From the NCBI RefSeq assembly GCF_045038405.1, contig NZ_CP173660.1, positions 2,108,001 to 2,172,000 of the forward strand: a stretch of DNA of 64,000 nt, given 5' to 3'. The notes beneath the pieces were generated by a model, which saw only the letters and a program-made list of their open reading frames with translations, was not told where the DNA came from and did not search any database. Positions within the stretch are counted from its first letter, which is position 1. Each line of letters starts with the position of its first letter. Of the stretch, positions 41,843-50,841 are shown in pieces. Origin of the DNA: Sellimonas caecigallum. GTDB taxonomy: Bacteria; Bacillota; Clostridia; Lachnospirales; Lachnospiraceae. The position numbers were made by a program, and so were the translations under genes.

Positions 41843-44800
41843 ATGAGCGGTGTAAAACGTGTATATGCAGAAAAAAAGAAGGAATTTGCAGTACAGGCGA
41901 AAGAGCTTTGGCATGATATCAGAAGCTATCTCGGGATCCGGACCGTCACGAACGTGCGTGTGCTGATCCGTTATGATATCGAGAATCTTTCGGATGAAAC
42001 TTTTGAAAAAGCGTTGGGCGGAGTGTTTGCAGAGCCGCCTGTAGACTGTTTATATAGAGAAGAGTTTCCGGTCAAAGATACAGAACGGGTATTTTCCGTG
42101 GAGTATCTTCCGGGACAGTTTGACCAGAGAGCGGACTCTGCAGTGCAGTGTGTGCAGTTTATCAATGCGGACGAAGAACCGGTCATCCGGACGGCGACGA
42201 CATACGTCATCGAAGGAGAGGTCACAGACGAAGAGTTTGACGCCATCAAGGCACATTGTATCAACCCGGTGGATTCCAGAGAAACAGGCATGGAAAAGCC
42301 GGATACTCTCGTGACAAAATTTGACGAGCCGGAAGATGTGAAAATTTTTGATGGATTCAAAGATATGGCAGAAGATGTGCTGAAAGAATTGTACGATTCA
42401 CTTGGACTTGCCATGACATTCAAAGATTTCCTGCACATCCAGAATTACTTCCGGACAGAGGAGAAAAGAGATCCGTCTATGACGGAGATCCGTGTGTTGG
42501 ATACGTACTGGTCAGACCACTGCCGTCACACGACATTCTCCACAGAGCTTACAAATGTGACATTTGGAGACGGCGATTACAGAGAGCCGATGGAAGAAAC
42601 ATACAGGGAATATCTGAACACTCACAGCGAAATCTTTAAAGGCAGAGAGGACAAGTTTGTCTGTCTGATGGATCTGGCGCTGATGGCCATGAGAAAACTG
42701 AAAAAAGAAGGAAAGCTGGAAGATCAGGAAGAGTCCGAGGAGATCAATGCATGCAGTATCGTTGTTCCGATCAAAGTGGACGGCGTGGAAGAAGAATGGC
42801 TTGTCAATTTCAAAAATGAGACACACAACCATCCGACCGAGATCGAACCGTTCGGAGGGGCTGCAACCTGTCTTGGAGGCGCCATCCGTGACCCTCTGTC
42901 AGGACGTACTTATGTATATCAGGCGATGCGTGTGACAGGTGCTGCAGATCCGACAGTTTCTGTGAAAGATACAATGAAAGGAAAGCTGCCTCAGAAGAAA
43001 CTCGTGAGAGGGGCGGCTCATGGATACAGCTCATACGGAAACCAGATCGGTCTTGCAACCGGAATGGTAAAAGAAATCTACCACCCGGATTATGTGGCAA
43101 AACGTATGGAGATCGGTGCAGTTCTTGGAGCAGCGCCGAGACGTGCGGTGATCCGTGAGACATCGGATCCGGGAGATATCATCATCCTTCTTGGCGGACG
43201 TACCGGACGTGACGGCTGCGGAGGTGCAACAGGATCTTCAAAAGTCCACACAGAAGAATCCATCGAAACATGCGGAGCGGAAGTGCAGAAAGGAAATGCG
43301 CCGACAGAGCGTAAAATCCAGAGAATGTTCCGCAGAGAGGAAGTCAGCAGACTGATCAAAAAATGTAATGACTTTGGAGCAGGCGGTGTTTCCGTTGCCA
43401 TCGGAGAACTTGCAGCAGGTCTTAAGGTGGATCTGGACAAAGTGCCGAAGAAATATGCAGGTCTTGACGGGACAGAGATTGCCATTTCTGAATCTCAGGA
43501 GCGTATGGCAGTTGTCGTTGATCCGAAAGATGTAGAGGCATTTTTAAATTATGCAAAAGAAGAAAATCTGGAAGCAGTGGAAGTGGCTGTTGTGACGGAA
43601 GAACCACGTCTTGTCCTGTCATGGAGAGGAAAAGAGATCGTAAATATTTCACGTGCATTCCTGGATACAAACGGAGCACACCAGGAGACGGAAGTCTTTG
43701 TGGAGATTCCGGATAAAGCTGGCTGCATGTTCGCCTGCAGGGAAGACATCCCGGATGTGAAAGAAAAGTGGCTGAACACGCTGAAAGATCTGAATGTATG
43801 CTCACAGAAAGGACTTGTGGAAATGTTCGACGGTTCTATCGGGGCAGGATCTGTATTTATGCCGCACGGCGGAAAGTACCAGATGACAGAGACACAGACG
43901 ATGGTGGCAAAACTTCCGGTGCTTACTGGAAAATGTGATACTGTATCCATGATGAGCTTTGGGTTTGATCCGTATCTGTCAAGCTGGAGCCCGTACCATG
44001 GAGCAGTGTACGCAGTGACAGAATCGATCGCAAAAATCGTAGCTTCCGGCGGAGATTACAGCAAGATCCGCTTTACTTTCCAGGAATATTTCCGCCGTAT
44101 GACAGAAGATCCAAAGAGATGGAGCCAGCCGTTTGCAGCGCTTCTTGGAGCATACAAAGCACAGATGGGATACGGACTGCCTTCCATCGGAGGAAAAGAC
44201 AGTATGTCCGGTACATTCCAGGATATCGATGTGCCGCCGACTCTTGTATCCTTTGCAGTCGATATCGCGCAGATCGGAGATATCATCACTCCGGAACTGA
44301 AAAAAGCAGGCAATAAGCTTGTGTGGATGCGGATCGAAAAAGACGGATATGATCTTCCGGTATACGAAAAAGTCATGGAACAGTACGGAAAATTCCGCGA
44401 AGACATCCAGGAGGGAAGGATTGTATCCGCATATGCCCTTGACCGTCATGGCGTCGCTGCGGCAGTCAGCAAGATGGCATTTGGAAATGGCATGGGTCTG
44501 AAGATCGAGCACAATGTAGATCCGAGAGACTTCTTTGCACCGGCGTTCGGAGATCTTGTTGCGGAAGTACCGGCGGACAAGGTGGGAAGCCTGGCTATCA
44601 GTTACACGGTCATCGGAGAAGTGACAGAAGACGGAAGATTCTCCTACGGAAATACAGAAATTACCCTTGCCGAGGCTGAGGAAGCATGGAAGGGAACACT
44701 GGAAAAAGTGTTCGCTACCGTATCCGGCGAAAACGAAGACAAAGCTCCGGTTTCATCCGAATGCTTTGACACAAAAGATATCTATATCTGTGAACATAAG

Positions 44801-45604
44801 ATCGCACAGCCGACCGTATTCATCCCGGTATTTCCTGGTACAAACTGTGAATACGACAGCACGAAAGCGTTTGAGCGCGCGGGGGCAAAAGTTGTGACAA
44901 AAGTATTCCGCAATCTTGATGCTTCTGATATCCGTGATTCTGTGGCAGAGTTTGAAAAAGTTATTGGACAGTCTCAGATCATCATGTTCCCGGGAGGATT
45001 CTCCGCCGGAGACGAACCGGACGGATCTGCCAAATTCTTTGCGACTGCATTCCAGAACGCGAAGCTGAAAGAGGCAGTAGAAAAACTATTAAATGAGAGA
45101 GACGGACTCGTGCTTGGTATCTGCAACGGATTCCAGACACTGATCAAACTGGGACTTGTGCCATACGGAAAAATTGTCGGACAGACGGAGGATTCCCCTA
45201 CGCTGACATTCAACACGATCGGCCGCCATATCTCCAAGATGGTGTATACAAAAGTTGTCACAAACAAATCCCCATGGCTTCAGGGAGCAGAGCTTGGAGG
45301 AGTTTATACAAACCCGGCTTCCCATGGGGAAGGACGTTTTGTCGCCAGCGAAGAGTGGCTTGACAAATTGTTTGCAAACGGTCAGGTTGCAACACAGTAC
45401 TGTGATCTCGCAGGGAATGTGACGATGGATGAAGAGTGGAATGTAAACGGATCTTACCGTTCCATCGAAGGAATCACAAGCCCGGACGGAAGGGTACTCG
45501 GAAAGATGGCCCACTCAGAACGGCGCAGCGACGGCGTAGCTATCAATATCTACGGAGAACAGGATCTGAAGATCTTTGAATCCGGTGTAAATTACTTTAA
45601 ATAA
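41843..45604 (+). CDS. purL: Phosphoribosylformylglycinamidine synthase, single-chain
   Basis: Fourth step of purine synthesis: ATP- and glutamine-dependent amidination of FGAR. The 1253-residue chain contains the N-terminal PurS-like domain, two AIRS-like halves (ETHNHPTEIEPFGGAAT near 325; SIGGKDSMSGTF near 785) and a C-terminal class I glutaminase with the nucleophile Cys1094 in GICNGFQ and the His in PASHGEG. Many Firmicutes split these into PurS, PurQ and PurL, while clostridial members of this type are fused. GGAGG at 41832-41836 sets ATG 41843. It stands alone, without other pur genes and without a purine riboswitch in its leader. Confidence 0.96.
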   Translation: MSGVKRVYAEKKKEFAVQAKELWHDIRSYLGIRTVTNVRVLIRYDIENLSDETFEKALGGVFAEPPVDCLYREEFPVKDTERVFSVEYLPGQFDQRADSAVQCVQFINADEEPVIRTATTYVIEGEVTDEEFDAIKAHCINPVDSRETGMEKPDTLVTKFDEPEDVKIFDGFKDMAEDVLKELYDSLGLAMTFKDFLHIQNYFRTEEKRDPSMTEIRVLDTYWSDHCRHTTFSTELTNVTFGDGDYREPMEETYREYLNTHSEIFKGREDKFVCLMDLALMAMRKLKKEGKLEDQEESEEINACSIVVPIKVDGVEEEWLVNFKNETHNHPTEIEPFGGAATCLGGAIRDPLSGRTYVYQAMRVTGAADPTVSVKDTMKGKLPQKKLVRGAAHGYSSYGNQIGLATGMVKEIYHPDYVAKRMEIGAVLGAAPRRAVIRETSDPGDIIILLGGRTGRDGCGGATGSSKVHTEESIETCGAEVQKGNAPTERKIQRMFRREEVSRLIKKCNDFGAGGVSVAIGELAAGLKVDLDKVPKKYAGLDGTEIAISESQERMAVVVDPKDVEAFLNYAKEENLEAVEVAVVTEEPRLVLSWRGKEIVNISRAFLDTNGAHQETEVFVEIPDKAGCMFACREDIPDVKEKWLNTLKDLNVCSQKGLVEMFDGSIGAGSVFMPHGGKYQMTETQTMVAKLPVLTGKCDTVSMMSFGFDPYLSSWSPYHGAVYAVTESIAKIVASGGDYSKIRFTFQEYFRRMTEDPKRWSQPFAALLGAYKAQMGYGLPSIGGKDSMSGTFQDIDVPPTLVSFAVDIAQIGDIITPELKKAGNKLVWMRIEKDGYDLPVYEKVMEQYGKFREDIQEGRIVSAYALDRHGVAAAVSKMAFGNGMGLKIEHNVDPRDFFAPAFGDLVAEVPADKVGSLAISYTVIGEVTEDGRFSYGNTEITLAEAEEAWKGTLEKVFATVSGENEDKAPVSSECFDTKDIYICEHKIAQPTVFIPVFPGTNCEYDSTKAFERAGAKVVTKVFRNLDASDIRDSVAEFEKVIGQSQIIMFPGGFSAGDEPDGSAKFFATAFQNAKLKEAVEKLLNERDGLVLGICNGFQTLIKLGLVPYGKIVGQTEDSPTLTFNTIGRHISKMVYTKVVTNKSPWLQGAELGGVYTNPASHGEGRFVASEEWLDKLFANGQVATQYCDLAGNVTMDEEWNVNGSYRSIEGITSPDGRVLGKMAHSERRSDGVAINIYGEQDLKIFESGVNYFK

Positions 45605-45606
45605 AA

Positions 45607-45659
45607 GGCAAGAACAAAAGGGATGTGTTCCGGTCAAAGGACACATCCTTTCTCTTGCC
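45607..45659 (+). terminator. Terminator-like double hairpin after purL
   Basis: Outer arms GGCAAGA (45607-45613) / TCTTGCC (45653-45659) enclose GGATGTGT (45621-45628) / ACACATCC (45641-45648) with TTTCTCTT after the inner stem. Confidence 0.65.
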
Positions 45660-45676
45660 CCAATCTGTAAACGTTG

Positions 45677-45707
45677 CTTGACAAGTCAAGAGGTTGCGCT
45701 TTATAAT
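45677..45707 (+). promoter_or_regulatory. Promoter of the MarR-MATE operon with an operator over the -35
   Basis: TTGACA (45678-45683) and TATAAT (45702-45707), 18-base spacing. The -35 is part of a perfect palindrome CTTGAC-AA-GTCAAG (45677-45690), the kind of site bound by MarR proteins, suggesting autoregulation. Confidence 0.75.
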
Positions 45708-45784
45708 TTAGCGATAGAAAAGCCCGACAGACAACCCGTGGTATTTTTTCAGACAGGGCGGAAAGAATGGAAAGGAGCTTTTTT

Positions 45785-46234
45785 ATGGCAGCCAGACAGA
45801 TTGGAAAATATATATCGATATTGAACCGACAAGCTCAGCGCTATCTCCACGATGTGGTCAGCAAGTATGGGATTGGGTATTCAAGCTATTTTTTTGTCAT
45901 GTACATCGGAGCGAATCCAAAGTGCAGTCAAAGAGAGATGTGTGAATCCATCGTGATGGACGAGGCGATGGCGACCCGGGAGATGCGCAAACTTTTGAAA
46001 AGCGGTTACATTGTGCGGCAGAGAAGAGCCGGGGATGCAAAGACGTATGAGATTTCTTTGTCCGAATCGGGAAAGGAGCTTTATGAAAAACTAAAAGAAA
46101 AGCTTCTGGAATGGTGGGGAACCCTCAGTGCGGAGAGCGGAGTGGATCCGGAGCTTCTCACAGAACAGCTCGGGGCGATGGCGAGAGTCGCCCACGAAAA
46201 GCTGATAGAACACAAGATGGAAGGAAACGGATAA
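45785..46234 (+). CDS. MarR-family transcriptional regulator
   Basis: A 149-residue winged-helix regulator with typical MarR layout: N-terminal dimer helix, DNA-recognition helix region (SQREMCESIVMDEAMATREMRKL) and beta wing (GYIVRQRRAGDAKTYEISL), then C-terminal helices. ATG 45785 follows AAAGGAG at 45771-45777; the in-frame ATG at 45767 precedes that site and is unlikely. The MATE efflux gene starts 1 base after its stop, so it most likely represses its own operon in the absence of an inducer. Confidence 0.92.
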   Translation: MAARQIGKYISILNRQAQRYLHDVVSKYGIGYSSYFFVMYIGANPKCSQREMCESIVMDEAMATREMRKLLKSGYIVRQRRAGDAKTYEISLSESGKELYEKLKEKLLEWWGTLSAESGVDPELLTEQLGAMARVAHEKLIEHKMEGNG

Positions 46235-46235
46235 A

Positions 46236-47669
46236 ATGGAAAATATACAGACAGAAGAGCGGATACAGGAAAATCCTCTTGGGACGGAGCCGATCGGAAA
46301 GATTCTTGTGAGGTTCGCAGTGCCGAGCATCATTGCCATGATGGTCAGCGCCCTCTACAATATGGTAGATCAGTTTTTCATTGGAAGAAGTGTGGGGATG
46401 CTCGGAAATGCGGCGACCAACGTGGCCTTTCCTCTAACCATTACATGTACGGCCATTTCCCTTTTGTGCGGTGTGGGCGGAGCAGCGAATTTTAACCTTT
46501 CCCTTGGGCGGAAGGAAAAAGACGAGGCAGAACGTTTCGCTGGAGCGGCGGTCGGCATGGCGGTACTCGCAGGGATCATTCTGTGTGTTATCGTCCGTAT
46601 TTTTCTGGAACCTCTTATCCGCGCATTTGGTGCCACAGACCAGATCCTTACATACTCTCTTACATATACAGGGATCACTTCTTTTGGCTTCCCGTTTTTG
46701 ATACTGACAACCGCCGGGAGCAATCTTATCAGGGCTGATGGAAGTCCGAAGTTTTCGATGATGTGTACACTGATCGGGGCCATCATCAACACAGTTCTGG
46801 ACCCGCTTTTTATATTCGGATTTGATATGGGGATGGCCGGCGCGGCATGGGCCACTGTCCTTGGACAGGTAGTGTCCGCTTGCCTTGTTATCTGGTATCT
46901 TCTGCGTTTTAAGACTGTAAAGATCCGGCTTAGGAACATGATTCCGTCCAGAAAATACTATGCGGCCATATTTTCTCTTGGCATTTCTCCGTTTTGCAAT
47001 CAGCTGGCCATGATGGTCGTACAGATTGTGATGAACAATACGCTGACATATTATGGGGCAAGCTCTTCCTACGGGAGCGAGATTCCTCTTGCGTGTGCAG
47101 GGATCATCGCAAAAGTCAATATGATCTTCTTTTCGATCGTCATCGGTATCTCGCAAGGGATGCAGCCTATCGTTAGTTTCAATTACGGAGCCAAAAACTA
47201 TAACCGTGTCAGAGAGACGTACAAAAAAGCGCTTACATCGGCGCTTCTTATATCTATGTGTTCCTTTTTGAGCTTTCAGATTTTTCCACGCCAGATCATC
47301 GGATTTTTTGGAAGTGGCTCGGAAGAATATTTTCATTTTGCGGAACAGTATTTTCGGATTTTTCTCTTTTTCACATTCCTGAATGGAATCCAGCCTATCA
47401 CGGCTAACTTTTTTACATCTATCGGCAAGGCAGTCAAAGGGGTTTTTCTCTCACTTACGCGACAGATTATTTTTCTGCTTCCGCTGATTCTGATCCTGCC
47501 AATTTTTCTTGGGATCGACGGTGTCATGTACTCTGCGCCCATCGCGGATTTCGTTGCGGCGGTGCTGGCAGTGCTGTTTGTCAAACGGGAATTTGTGCAT
47601 ATGAGACGAGAAGAAGCGCTCAGAAATCAGATGGAAAGTCAAAACGCCAAAATCGAAAAAACGAAATGA
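46236..47669 (+). CDS. MATE-family multidrug efflux transporter
   Basis: A 477-residue protein with about twelve membrane helices in two homologous halves. MATE signatures appear in the first half (VPSIIAMMVSALYNMVDQFFIG) and after the midpoint (GISPFCNQLAMMVVQIVMNN). MATE pumps use sodium or proton gradients to expel cationic drugs. It belongs to the clostridial MATE group near MepA/DinF. It is 1 base after the MarR gene and shares its promoter; inducer and substrate are unknown. Confidence 0.92.
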   Translation: MENIQTEERIQENPLGTEPIGKILVRFAVPSIIAMMVSALYNMVDQFFIGRSVGMLGNAATNVAFPLTITCTAISLLCGVGGAANFNLSLGRKEKDEAERFAGAAVGMAVLAGIILCVIVRIFLEPLIRAFGATDQILTYSLTYTGITSFGFPFLILTTAGSNLIRADGSPKFSMMCTLIGAIINTVLDPLFIFGFDMGMAGAAWATVLGQVVSACLVIWYLLRFKTVKIRLRNMIPSRKYYAAIFSLGISPFCNQLAMMVVQIVMNNTLTYYGASSSYGSEIPLACAGIIAKVNMIFFSIVIGISQGMQPIVSFNYGAKNYNRVRETYKKALTSALLISMCSFLSFQIFPRQIIGFFGSGSEEYFHFAEQYFRIFLFFTFLNGIQPITANFFTSIGKAVKGVFLSLTRQIIFLLPLILILPIFLGIDGVMYSAPIADFVAAVLAVLFVKREFVHMRREEALRNQMESQNAKIEKTK

Positions 47670-47676
47670 AAAATTC

Positions 47677-47705
47677 TTGACATTGGATGTAAAATGCTTT
47701 ACAGT
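47677..47705 (+). promoter_or_regulatory. Promoter of gdhA
   Basis: TTGACA (47677-47682) and TACAGT (47700-47705) with 17-base spacing, 63 bases before the start. Confidence 0.75.
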
Positions 47706-47768
47706 GTTAAAGAAGAAAAGCGCCTTGCGTTTTGCTTTAAACAGTTTAGAGTATAGGAGGAAAAAACG

Positions 47769-49103
47769 ATGTCATATGTAGATGAAGTCATTGACCTGGT
47801 AGTGCAGAAAAACCCGGGCGAACCGGAATTCCATCAGGCAGTTAAAGAAGTGCTGGAATCCTTAAGGGTTGTGATCGAGGCAAATGAAGAAAAATACAGG
47901 AAAGAAGCATTGCTTGAAAGAATTACAGAACCGGAAAGACAGCTTCTTTTCCGCGTACCTTGGGTAGATGATAACGGACAGGTGCACGTAAACAAAGCAT
48001 ACCGCGTACAGTTCAACAGTGCGATCGGACCATACAAGGGAGGGCTTCGTCTCCATCCGTCCGTAAATCTTGGTATCATCAAATTCCTCGGTTTTGAGCA
48101 GATTTTCAAAAATTCCCTGACAGGACTTCCGATCGGCGGCGGAAAAGGCGGTTCCGACTTTGATCCGAAAGGAAAATCCGACAGAGAGATCATGGCGTTT
48201 TGCCAGAGCTTTATGACAGAGCTGTGCAAGTATATCGGAGCTGACACAGATGTTCCGGCCGGAGATATCGGTACAGGGGCAAGAGAGATCGGATATATGT
48301 TCGGCCAGTATAAGAGAATCCGCGGTGTATTCGAAGGCGTCCTCACAGGAAAAGGACTCACATACGGCGGTTCCCTCGTAAGGACAGAAGCGACCGGATA
48401 CGGACTTTTGTACTTTACAGAAGAAATGCTGAAACTTGCAGGCAAAGATATGAACGGAAAAATCGTAGCCATCTCCGGAGCAGGAAACGTAGCAATCTAC
48501 GCTGCAGAAAAAGCAATGCAGATGGGAGCGAAGGTCGTGACTATGAGCGACTCCACAGGATGGATCTACGATGCAGAAGGAATCGATCTTGATGCTATCA
48601 AGGAAATCAAAGAAGTAAAACGTGCAAGGCTTACAGAATATAAAAACTACCGCCCGAATGCCGAGTACCATGAAGGCAAGGGAGTATGGTCAGTGAAATG
48701 CGACGTTGCTCTTCCGTGCGCGACACAGAATGAACTCCACCTGGAAGATGCAAAACAGCTTGTGGCAAACGGCTGTATCGCAGTGGCAGAAGGAGCAAAC
48801 ATGCCGACTACAATGGAAGCGACAGAATACTTGCAGGAAAATGGAGTGCTGTTTGCACCTGGAAAAGCGTCCAATGCCGGCGGTGTTGCCACATCTGCGC
48901 TGGAAATGTCACAGAACAGCGAACGCTTAAGCTGGTCATTTGAAGAAGTGGACGCAAAACTGAAAAATATCATGGTTAATATCTGCCACAACGCCGCAGA
49001 TGCTGCAAAGAGATACGGATTCGAAGGAAACTATGTCGTAGGGGCAAATATTGCAGGATTTGAAAAAGTTGCAGCAGCCATGGAAGCGCAGGGAATTGTA
49101 TAA
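47769..49103 (+). CDS. gdhA: Glutamate dehydrogenase, hexameric GdhA type
   Basis: Interconverts 2-oxoglutarate plus ammonia and glutamate, probably with NADP(H). The 444-residue length is typical. The substrate site is PIGGGKGGSDFDPKGKSD with catalytic Lys residues near 115-127, and the coenzyme domain has the fingerprint ISGAGNVA (about 237-244). AGGAGG at 47757-47762 supports ATG 47769. Strong codon bias similar to dnaK suggests high expression, consistent with ammonium assimilation in a gut anaerobe. Monocistronic with its own promoter. Confidence 0.96.
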   Translation: MSYVDEVIDLVVQKNPGEPEFHQAVKEVLESLRVVIEANEEKYRKEALLERITEPERQLLFRVPWVDDNGQVHVNKAYRVQFNSAIGPYKGGLRLHPSVNLGIIKFLGFEQIFKNSLTGLPIGGGKGGSDFDPKGKSDREIMAFCQSFMTELCKYIGADTDVPAGDIGTGAREIGYMFGQYKRIRGVFEGVLTGKGLTYGGSLVRTEATGYGLLYFTEEMLKLAGKDMNGKIVAISGAGNVAIYAAEKAMQMGAKVVTMSDSTGWIYDAEGIDLDAIKEIKEVKRARLTEYKNYRPNAEYHEGKGVWSVKCDVALPCATQNELHLEDAKQLVANGCIAVAEGANMPTTMEATEYLQENGVLFAPGKASNAGGVATSALEMSQNSERLSWSFEEVDAKLKNIMVNICHNAADAAKRYGFEGNYVVGANIAGFEKVAAAMEAQGIV

Positions 49104-49121
49104 AAAAAGTTAAAAAAAGTG

Positions 49122-49151
49122 TTGACATTTGACAGACAATGATAGTATAAT
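49122..49151 (+). promoter_or_regulatory. Promoter of the tRNA array
   Basis: TTGACA (49122-49127) and TATAAT (49146-49151) with 18-base spacing, a near-consensus stable RNA promoter. Confidence 0.85.
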
Positions 49152-49157
49152 AATTAA

Positions 49158-49180
49158 GCGGGTTGCGGAAAGCGACCCGC
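49158..49180 (+). other. Leader hairpin before the first tRNA
   Basis: GCGGGTTGC (49158-49166) pairs with GCGACCCGC (49172-49180) through nine pairs (one G-T) around GGAAA; likely a processing signal in the precursor. Confidence 0.6.
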
Positions 49181-49187
49181 GGAATAT

Positions 49188-49260
49188 GGGATCTTAGCTC
49201 AGCTGGGAGAGCATCTGCCTTACAAGCAGAGGGTCATAGGTTCGAGCCCTATAGGTCCCA
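49188..49260 (+). tRNA. tRNA-Val (UAC)
   Basis: Acceptor GGGATCT pairs with AGGTCCC; anticodon loop CTTACAA gives TAC at 49221-49223; T loop GTTCGAG present. CCA is not encoded. Confidence 0.97.
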
Positions 49261-49287
49261 TTTTGTAAGAAATTGCAAAATTTATAT

Positions 49288-49361
49288 GGCGGGATAGCTC
49301 AGTTGGCTAGAGCATACGGTTCATACCCGTAGTGTCGCTGGTTCGAATCCAGTTCCCGCTA
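49288..49361 (+). tRNA. tRNA-Met (CAU), elongator type
   Basis: Acceptor GGCGGGA pairs with TCCCGCT; anticodon loop TTCATAC gives CAT. The sequence closely resembles the Bacillus elongator Met tRNA (first base pair G-U, GGCTAGAGC D arm), so initiator or Ile2 identity is less likely. Confidence 0.93.
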
Positions 49362-49366
49362 TTGAT

Positions 49367-49439
49367 GGGGTCTTAGCTCAGCTGGGAGAGCATCTGCCTT
49401 ACAAGCAGAGGGTCATAGGTTCGAGCCCTATAGGCCCCA
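49367..49439 (+). tRNA. tRNA-Val (UAC), second copy
   Basis: Identical to the copy at 49188 except for acceptor pair 4, which is G-C here (GGGGTCT / AGGCCCC) and A-T there: a compensatory double change. Confidence 0.97.
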
Positions 49440-49467
49440 TTGATCAGAAAAGATCACAACTTCATAT

Positions 49468-49541
49468 GGCGGGATAGCTCAGTTGGCTAGAGCATACGGT
49501 TCATACCCGTAGTGTCGCTGGTTCGAATCCAGTTCCCGCTA
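49468..49541 (+). tRNA. tRNA-Met (CAU), second copy
   Basis: Same sequence as the tRNA at 49288-49361. It ends five bases before the terminator stem. Confidence 0.93.
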
Positions 49542-49545
49542 CTTT

Positions 49546-49577
49546 AAAACCAGAGTCGCTTGACTCTGGTTTTTTTG
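49546..49577 (+). terminator. Terminator of the tRNA array
   Basis: AAAACCAGAGTC (49546-49557) and GACTCTGGTTTT (49562-49573), loop GCTT, T run to 49576. Being convergent with the TetR gene at 49586, it may serve both strands. Confidence 0.9.
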
Positions 49578-49585
49578 TATCTTTA

Positions 49586-50221
49586 TCACATAGTGTCGTC
49601 GAAGCTCATCAGGAAATTCAGGGAGCCTGCTGGGTTGCCGGTTCCTTTTTCCAGGAGGGAGATAAGTCCCACAATCGTCTCTTCGATCTCTTCAGGTGCA
49701 GATGGGATCAGCGTATTGTCCAGCTTGACTGTGAGGACGATAAGGACGATTTCCGCCAATGCAGATGGATAGGAAAAATGGATCTGGCCATTTGTGATTC
49801 CCTGGCTGATGATATCCGAAAGGATCGGTTTCAATTCTGTGATCAGATGGTTCAGATATTTTTGGTGGAGAAACGATTTCTCCTGTGCGTTGGAGTTTGC
49901 GGACAGATGTTCGTTCGTCTCCTGCCTTAAAAACTCAGAAGAAGAGCTTCGGCACGCCTGAAAGATCATGGCCATCCGGGTAAATGGAGAGATGTCTGTC
50001 TGTTTTGCCAAAGTTTTTGCCGTCTCAAGAGGTTTCTCGTAGCGTCTTTTTACAAGGGCTTCTAAAATGGCATCTTTTGACGGGAAGTAATAGTAAATGC
50101 TCCCCTTTCCGATTCCGGCTGTGGCGGCGATCTCGCTCACAGAGATCGTCTGAATCGTCCGATTCTCCAAAAGTTTCTGGAGGGAATCCAGAATAAGATT
50201 ATATTTTGACTGATTTGGCAT
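49586..50221 (-). CDS. TetR-family regulator of the discrete condensation cluster
   Basis: A 211-residue TetR protein: N-terminal helix-turn-helix (about 8-55, ISVSEIAATAGIGKGSIYYYFPSKDAI in outline) and a helical ligand domain. It diverges from the SCP2-led operon with 239 bases between, in which two related palindromes overlap the operon promoter. It is therefore the likely local repressor; the ligand could be a fatty acid, acyl-CoA or pathway product, but that is inference. It is convergent with the tRNA array. Confidence 0.92.
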   Translation of the reverse strand: MPNQSKYNLILDSLQKLLENRTIQTISVSEIAATAGIGKGSIYYYFPSKDAILEALVKRRYEKPLETAKTLAKQTDISPFTRMAMIFQACRSSSSEFLRQETNEHLSANSNAQEKSFLHQKYLNHLITELKPILSDIISQGITNGQIHFSYPSALAEIVLIVLTVKLDNTLIPSAPEEIEETIVGLISLLEKGTGNPAGSLNFLMSFDDTM

Positions 50222-50376
50222 GGTAGGCCGCCTTTCTAACTTTCTAAAATGAATGCTGCATAGAATAAGTTACAATCCAGTATAGCACAGGAACGAAACT
50301 GTGAACAGTGAAAATCCATGCCAATTTCGTCTGTTTGCTTTCAGCTTTACCGGACTGTAAAATTTGGGTAAATGCT

Positions 50377-50437
50377 ATTGACCAACAGTCGAAAAAGTGA
50401 TATGTTACGGTTGAAATCAATTCGACCGACGGTCGAA
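50377..50437 (+). promoter_or_regulatory. Promoter of the SCP2-led operon with two TetR-type operators
   Basis: TTGACC (50378-50383) and TATGTT (50401-50406), 17-base spacing. A perfect palindrome TTCGACC-GAC-GGTCGAA is at 50421-50437; a related site (13 of 17 positions) at 50377-50393 covers the -35. Both are well placed for repression by the divergent TetR protein. Confidence 0.75.
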
Positions 50438-50460
50438 AAATGTAGAATGGAGGATATGGG

Positions 50461-50790
50461 ATGAATTATGCGGAAATGTTTTCAAAAGTAAAAGGAATGC
50501 TTGTTCAGGCGGATGTAAGCGATATTCACGAACATTTGGCATACCAGTTCAATATTACCGGGGAAGCGGAAGGAATATTCTACGTGGAAGTGAAAGAAGG
50601 AAAACTGTCCGTGGAACCGTATGAATATTTTGACCGGGATGCTATGTTTACATGTACGGCCGACACACTGATGAAAATCGCGTCCGGTAAACTCAATCCG
50701 ATTATGGCGGTAACTCTTCAGAAGCTGAAAGTAGAAGGAAATATCGATAAAGCGCTGAAACTGAAAGATCTTGTAGAGAGCCACAAATAG
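50461..50790 (+). CDS. SCP2 sterol-carrier-fold protein
   Basis: A 109-residue stand-alone SCP2 domain, a small hydrophobic-ligand binding fold. FTCTADTLMKIASGKLNPI and AVTLQKLKVEGNIDKALKL are typical of the family. GGAGG at 50450-50454 precedes ATG 50461. As first gene of the operon with carrier protein, ligase and condensation enzyme, it may bind or present an acyl chain. It could also be a general lipid carrier; no enzyme activity is implied. Confidence 0.87.
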   Translation: MNYAEMFSKVKGMLVQADVSDIHEHLAYQFNITGEAEGIFYVEVKEGKLSVEPYEYFDRDAMFTCTADTLMKIASGKLNPIMAVTLQKLKVEGNIDKALKLKDLVESHK

Positions 50791-50841
50791 AAAGGAATTT
50801 CCTAGAGTGGCCGAATTCAGAATGGAGATGGGCTGGATAGT

